Below are positions 59,486 through 64,000 of a stretch of DNA of 64,000 nucleotides, one piece after another. The notes beneath the pieces were generated by a model. It was given only the letters and a program-made list of their open reading frames with translations, was not told the DNA's origin and ran no database searches. The stretch covers positions 931,183 to 995,182 of the forward strand of contig NZ_JACYXL010000001.1 in the NCBI RefSeq assembly GCF_014842995.1, written 5' to 3'. This DNA is from Rhodanobacter sp. 7MK24. Its GTDB lineage: Bacteria; Pseudomonadota; Gammaproteobacteria; Xanthomonadales; Rhodanobacteraceae. Position 1 is the stretch's first letter; each line of letters begins with the position of its first letter. Made by a program: the position numbers and the translations under genes.

Positions 59486-60838
59486 TTACTTGCCGAGCAC
59501 CCGCAACTTCAGTTCGCCGGTCGCCAGACGGGCCTGCAGATGTTCGCCTTCGCCCACGTCATCGGGTGCACGTACGATCCTTCCGTCGCCGTCGAACAAG
59601 ATGGCGTAGCCGCGTTCCAGCGTGGCCAGCGGGCTGACGGCGTGCAGCGTGCGGGCGGCTTGCTGCAGGGCATGGCGGTCGCGTTCCAGCTGGCGGGCGA
59701 TGGCCTGGCGCAGGCGTTGGGATTGTTCGGCCAGTTGCCGTTGCAGCAGCGGAAGCCGCTGTTGCGGATGGCGCGCCAGCAGGCGGCCATGCAGGTGGTC
59801 CAGCCGGGCGCGGTCGCGCTGCTGGCGTTCGCGCAGCACGCCAAGCAGGCGGTGCCGCAGATGGGCAAGGCGTTCGCGGTCGCGCGCGAGCCGTGCCTGC
59901 GGGCGCTGCGCCTGCAGGCGCGCGAGCAAGTGGTCGACGCGCTGAGTGAGCGATTGCAGGCGGCGCTGCTCGAACAACGCCAGGCGTTGCCGCAGCTGGC
60001 GCAGGTGACGCAGGGTGGCCTGCGCATCGGGTACCAGCAGTTCGGCGGCGGCCGATGGGGTTGGCGCGCGCAGGTCGGCCACGAAGTCGGCGATGCTGAA
60101 GTCCACCTCGTGACCCACCGCACTCACCACGGGCACCGCGCTGGCATGGATGGCGCGCGCCACGGCTTCGTCGTTGAAGGCCCACAGGTCTTCCAGTGAT
60201 CCGCCGCCGCGGGTGACCAGCAGCACGTCGTAGCGCGAGCTGGCCGAGGCCCTCTTCAGCATGGCGACGATGGCGGGTGGCGCTTCGCGGCCCTGCACCG
60301 GCACCGGCAGCACGTCCACCTCGGCCAGCGGCCAGCGCCGCTCGAGCACGCTGAGCACGTCGCGGATCGCCGCACCGGTGGCGGAGGTGATGACGCCGAT
60401 GCGTCGTGCGTAGCGGGGCAGCGGTCGTTTGCGCGCGGCGTCGAACAGACCTTCGGCATCCAGCTGCGCCTTCAGCCGCTCGAACTCGCGTTGCAGCGCG
60501 CCTTCGCCGGCCGGTTCCATGTGCTCGGCAACCAGCTGGAATTCGCCGCGCGGTTCGTACAGGCCCACCCGTGCACGCAACAGCACCTGCATGCCATCGA
60601 CGGGCTTGAAGCGCAGCGCGGCGCTTTTCGGGCGGAACATCGCGCAGCGCACCTGGGCGCCGCTGTCCTTGAGCGTGAAATAGAGATGTCCGGAGGCCGG
60701 GCGCGCCACGTTGGACAGCTCGCCTTCGATCCACACCAGCGGCAAGGCATCTTCCAGCAACCCGCGCACCAGCCGGTTCAGCGTGCTGGGTGTGAGGATG
60801 TGGCGGGGTGGAGCGGGGCGGTCGTCGGGCGAAAGCAT
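59486..60838 (-). CDS. xseA: exodeoxyribonuclease VII large subunit
   Basis: 450 residues. The OB-fold N-terminal domain (LTPSTLNRLVRGLLEDALPLVWIEGELSNVARPASGHLYFTLKD), the nuclease core (GVITSATGAAIRDVLSVLERRWP, VTRGGGSLEDLWAFNDE, VVSAVGHEVDFSIADFVADLRAPTPSAAAE) and the long coiled C-terminal region are complete. With XseB (not in the window) it degrades single-stranded DNA. The convergent slipin gene ends 46 bases from its stop. Confidence 0.94.
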   Translation of the reverse strand: MLSPDDRPAPPRHILTPSTLNRLVRGLLEDALPLVWIEGELSNVARPASGHLYFTLKDSGAQVRCAMFRPKSAALRFKPVDGMQVLLRARVGLYEPRGEFQLVAEHMEPAGEGALQREFERLKAQLDAEGLFDAARKRPLPRYARRIGVITSATGAAIRDVLSVLERRWPLAEVDVLPVPVQGREAPPAIVAMLKRASASSRYDVLLVTRGGGSLEDLWAFNDEAVARAIHASAVPVVSAVGHEVDFSIADFVADLRAPTPSAAAELLVPDAQATLRHLRQLRQRLALFEQRRLQSLTQRVDHLLARLQAQRPQARLARDRERLAHLRHRLLGVLRERQQRDRARLDHLHGRLLARHPQQRLPLLQRQLAEQSQRLRQAIARQLERDRHALQQAARTLHAVSPLATLERGYAILFDGDGRIVRAPDDVGEGEHLQARLATGELKLRVLGK

Positions 60839-61010
60839 GAGCAGCCGAGCCTAGCACGTCTTGCCGATGCCGGGTCTTGCGTAACAGTGACTTGGCGGCG
60901 GTTGTGCAGGTAATGCCTGATGTACGGAGCGGTCGATTGTCATGAGCGTTCCGGTAGAATTTATGCCTTCACGCCGCACGCCACGCGGTGACGGATACAT
61001 GGTTGCCCGC

Positions 61011-62270
<1,260 letters not shown>

Positions 62271-62275
62271 ACCGA

Positions 62276-62971
62276 GTGACTGACGGCGCGCAGGAGGCCC
62301 TGATCCTCGATGCCTGGCGCGCGAACGCACGGGCTTGGGAATGTGCGGTGCGTGAGGGGCGCATCGACAGCCGGAAGCTGGTGACCGATCGGGCCATTAT
62401 CGACGCCGTGCTTGCGCGTTCGCCCCGCACGGCGATCGACGTGGGCTGCGGCGAAGGCTGGCTGGCGCGGGCGCTGGCGGAAAAGGATGTGCAGGTACTC
62501 GGCACGGATGCGGTACCGGCACTCGTTGAAGCGGCCCGTGCCAAAGGCGGCGGCGATTTTCGCGTCATGTCCCACGAGGCCATCGCTTCGGGTGCCCTGG
62601 ATCAACGGGCCGATGCGGTGATCTGCAATTTCTCGTTGCTCGGTGGAGCCTCGGTCGATGCCCTGCTCGCCGCGGTGCCGCGCCTGCTGGAGTCGGGTGG
62701 CGCACTGATCGTGCAGACCTTGCATCCTGCGATGGCCGGTGAGCCGTACGCGGATGGCTGGCGCGAGGGTTCGTGGGTTGGATGTGGCGAGGGTTTCGGT
62801 CAGGCGGCCCCCTGGTATTTTCGGACGCTGGGCACGTGGGTGACCGCTTTCGAGCGAGCCGGCCTGGATCTCGTGCAGTTGGTCGAGCCCTTGCACCCGG
62901 ACACGGGGCGCCCGGCCTCCGCGATCTTCGTTGCCGTCGCGCGTCACGCGCCGCCGCAGTCGCCGAATTGA
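62276..62971 (+). CDS. class I SAM-dependent methyltransferase
   Basis: 231 residues. Motif I AIDVGCGEGWLARALAE (about 52-68) binds SAM, TDAVPALVEAA is the acidic loop, and ADAVICNFSLLGG is motif IV. GTG start at 62276, 5 bases after ispG and probably co-transcribed. The substrate is unknown. Its last 28 bases overlap the 3' end of the convergent aat gene. Confidence 0.82.
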   Translation: MTDGAQEALILDAWRANARAWECAVREGRIDSRKLVTDRAIIDAVLARSPRTAIDVGCGEGWLARALAEKDVQVLGTDAVPALVEAARAKGGGDFRVMSHEAIASGALDQRADAVICNFSLLGGASVDALLAAVPRLLESGGALIVQTLHPAMAGEPYADGWREGSWVGCGEGFGQAAPWYFRTLGTWVTAFERAGLDLVQLVEPLHPDTGRPASAIFVAVARHAPPQSPN

Positions 62972-63675
62972 ACCTGTGAAGCGCAGGGTGCCCAGCTGCC
63001 CACGCGGCCGGGCAGCGCAGTGAGCTGCGCCGCTTCGCGCAGGTAGTTCTCCCGTGGCATTTCCTCGGCGCCCAGGCCCAGCGTGTGCGCATTCGCCACC
63101 TGCGCATCGATCAACGGCCAGCCCCATTGCCGCAGCAGGGCCGCCAAACTCACCAGGGCGAGCTTGGAGCCGCCGCTTTCGACGCTGAACATCGATTCGC
63201 CGCAGAACAACCGGCCGACTGCCACACCGTAGACGCCACCCACCAGTCGCGTACCGTCCCATACCTCCACGCTGTGCGCGTGGCCCAGCCGGTGCAGCGC
63301 GGAGTAGGCGGCCATCATTTCCGGGATGATCCAGGTGCCGCCGTGCTCTCCGCGCGGCGCGGCGCAGGCACGGATCACGGTGTCGAATGCCTCGTCCACG
63401 CTTATGCGCCACGACTTGCCGCGCAGTTGCCGGCGCAGGCTGCGGTTGGTGCGCAATGCCTCGGTGCGGAACACGCAGCGCGGGTCGGGCGACCACCACA
63501 GGATAGGCTCGCCTTCGCCGTACCACGGAAAGATGCCCTGGCTATAGGCGGCCAGCAGCCGTGCGGGCGAAAGATCGCCACCGAACGCGAGCAGGCCATT
63601 CGGTTCGATCAGCGCCGTGTCCGGAGCGGGAAAGCGTGCCGGCGAGTCGGAATCGAGTCTGGGCAGGCGGATCAT
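62944..63675 (-). CDS. aat: leucyl/phenylalanyl-tRNA-protein transferase
   Basis: 243 residues (E. coli 234). FPAPDTALIEPNGLLAFGGDLSPARLLAAYSQGIFPWY with WWSPDPRCVF, and GTWIIPEMMAAYSALHRLGHAHSVEVWD and VGGVYGVAVGRLFCGESMFS are family landmarks. It attaches Leu or Phe to N-terminal Lys or Arg, making N-end-rule substrates for ClpS-ClpAP (encoded at 40679-43376). The ATG at 63675 overlaps the stop of the upstream gene (ATGA). Confidence 0.94.
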   Translation of the reverse strand: MIRLPRLDSDSPARFPAPDTALIEPNGLLAFGGDLSPARLLAAYSQGIFPWYGEGEPILWWSPDPRCVFRTEALRTNRSLRRQLRGKSWRISVDEAFDTVIRACAAPRGEHGGTWIIPEMMAAYSALHRLGHAHSVEVWDGTRLVGGVYGVAVGRLFCGESMFSVESGGSKLALVSLAALLRQWGWPLIDAQVANAHTLGLGAEEMPRENYLREAAQLTALPGRVGSWAPCASQVQFGDCGGA

Positions 63676-64000
63676 GGTTCGCCGCCTTGTGTATCGCGTC
63701 GGGCATAAGGGCTGTGCGCCATGCACTCTTCCGCGTAGCTGTCCATCGATGCGGATTCGCCGCGCAAGGCTTCGCGCACGGCAGTACGGAAACCCTCGTG
63801 CACCAGCAGATGCCGCGAGTGCGTGCGCACCGGAAGGAAGCCGCGCGCCAGTTTGTGCTCGCCTTGCGCGCCGGGTTCGAAGCTCCGCAAGCCTTGCGTT
63901 ATCGCGTATTCGATGCCGCGGTAGTAGCACAGCTCGAAGTGCAGGCCGGGCACATCGACGCGGCTGCCCCAGTAGCGTCCGTACAGCACGCCGTCGCCTT
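63672..64000 (-). CDS. FemAB/GNAT-like protein (DUF482), C-terminal fragment (cut by window end)
   Basis: The visible 108 residues end the protein. GRYWGSRVDVPGLHFELCYYRGIEYAI, then FEPGAQGEHKLARGFLPVRTHSRH, is the C-terminal pattern of the DUF482/PF04339 FemAB-like family, thought to be N-acyl or peptidyl transferases of unknown substrate. The reading frame continues past base 64000, so the N-terminus is missing. The stop overlaps the aat start (ATGA), so the two are coupled; this pairing occurs in related genomes as far as I recall. Confidence 0.82.
   Translation of the reverse strand, partial: GDGVLYGRYWGSRVDVPGLHFELCYYRGIEYAITQGLRSFEPGAQGEHKLARGFLPVRTHSRHLLVHEGFRTAVREALRGESASMDSYAEECMAHSPYARRDTQGGEP

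Overview
The window is GC-rich chromosomal DNA, densely packed with mostly housekeeping genes, and looks like a gamma-proteobacterium of the Xanthomonadales, most likely Rhodanobacteraceae (Rhodanobacter/Dyella/Luteibacter-like). This is inferred from gene content and protein character, not from a search. Several neighbourhoods match the classical gamma-proteobacterial order: nudJ-mnmA-hflD, clpS-clpA-infA, serC-pheA-aroA, and uvrC-pgsA followed by tRNA-Gly, tRNA-Cys and tRNA-Leu. I see no prophage, insertion sequence with a transposase, rRNA or CRISPR array.

Layout. 1-2000: first codons of sucA, a DUF7931-like gene and the ribosomal oxygenase roxA, all on the minus strand. 2450-11550: sulfur assimilation, with a TauE/SafE exporter, cysJIH, a CysB-type regulator, cysG (siroheme for CysI) and cysK, plus a candidate shared palindromic operator in front of cysJ and cysG. 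11620-12340: a two-gene module that I recognise as a Tse2-like toxin with a Tsi2-like immunity protein, inserted between cysK and an HxlR regulator/glutathione transferase pair. 13780-16760: purB and fumC, divergent, with a REP-type repeat between them. 17580-21435: a six-gene minus-strand operon (small membrane protein, YtrA-type GntR regulator, ABC ATPase, ABC permease, two lipoproteins) with a promoter overlapped by a 22-bp operator.

21650-31070: a LysR regulator, an aminotransferase/omega-amidase pair, arsC-like, rluB-scpB-scpA, a PilZ protein and fadD. 31270-36880: acnA and acnB, divergent. 36990-43660: a LysR regulator, hflD-mnmA-nudJ, a 261-bp MITE-like inverted-repeat element, clpS-clpA and infA. 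43820-50240: a PHA-system protein, a two-module FHA protein, serC-pheA-aroA (serine/pyridoxal and aromatic biosynthesis), kdsB (LPS) and a low-molecular-weight phosphatase. 50590-53900: a 52-residue membrane protein, uvrC-pgsA and four tRNA genes. 53980-64000: an ABC exporter with an acyltransferase, an IMPACT/YigZ protein, a YdcF-like protein, a slipin, xseA, ispG with a methyltransferase, aat and a FemAB-like gene cut by the window end.

The most interesting items are the Tse2/Tsi2-like pair far from any visible type VI secretion gene, the shared MET-box-like palindromes of the sulfur genes, the autoregulated GntR/ABC/lipoprotein operon, and the MITE-like element in the nudJ-clpS promoter region. 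REP/BIME-type dispersed repeats occur at four places.
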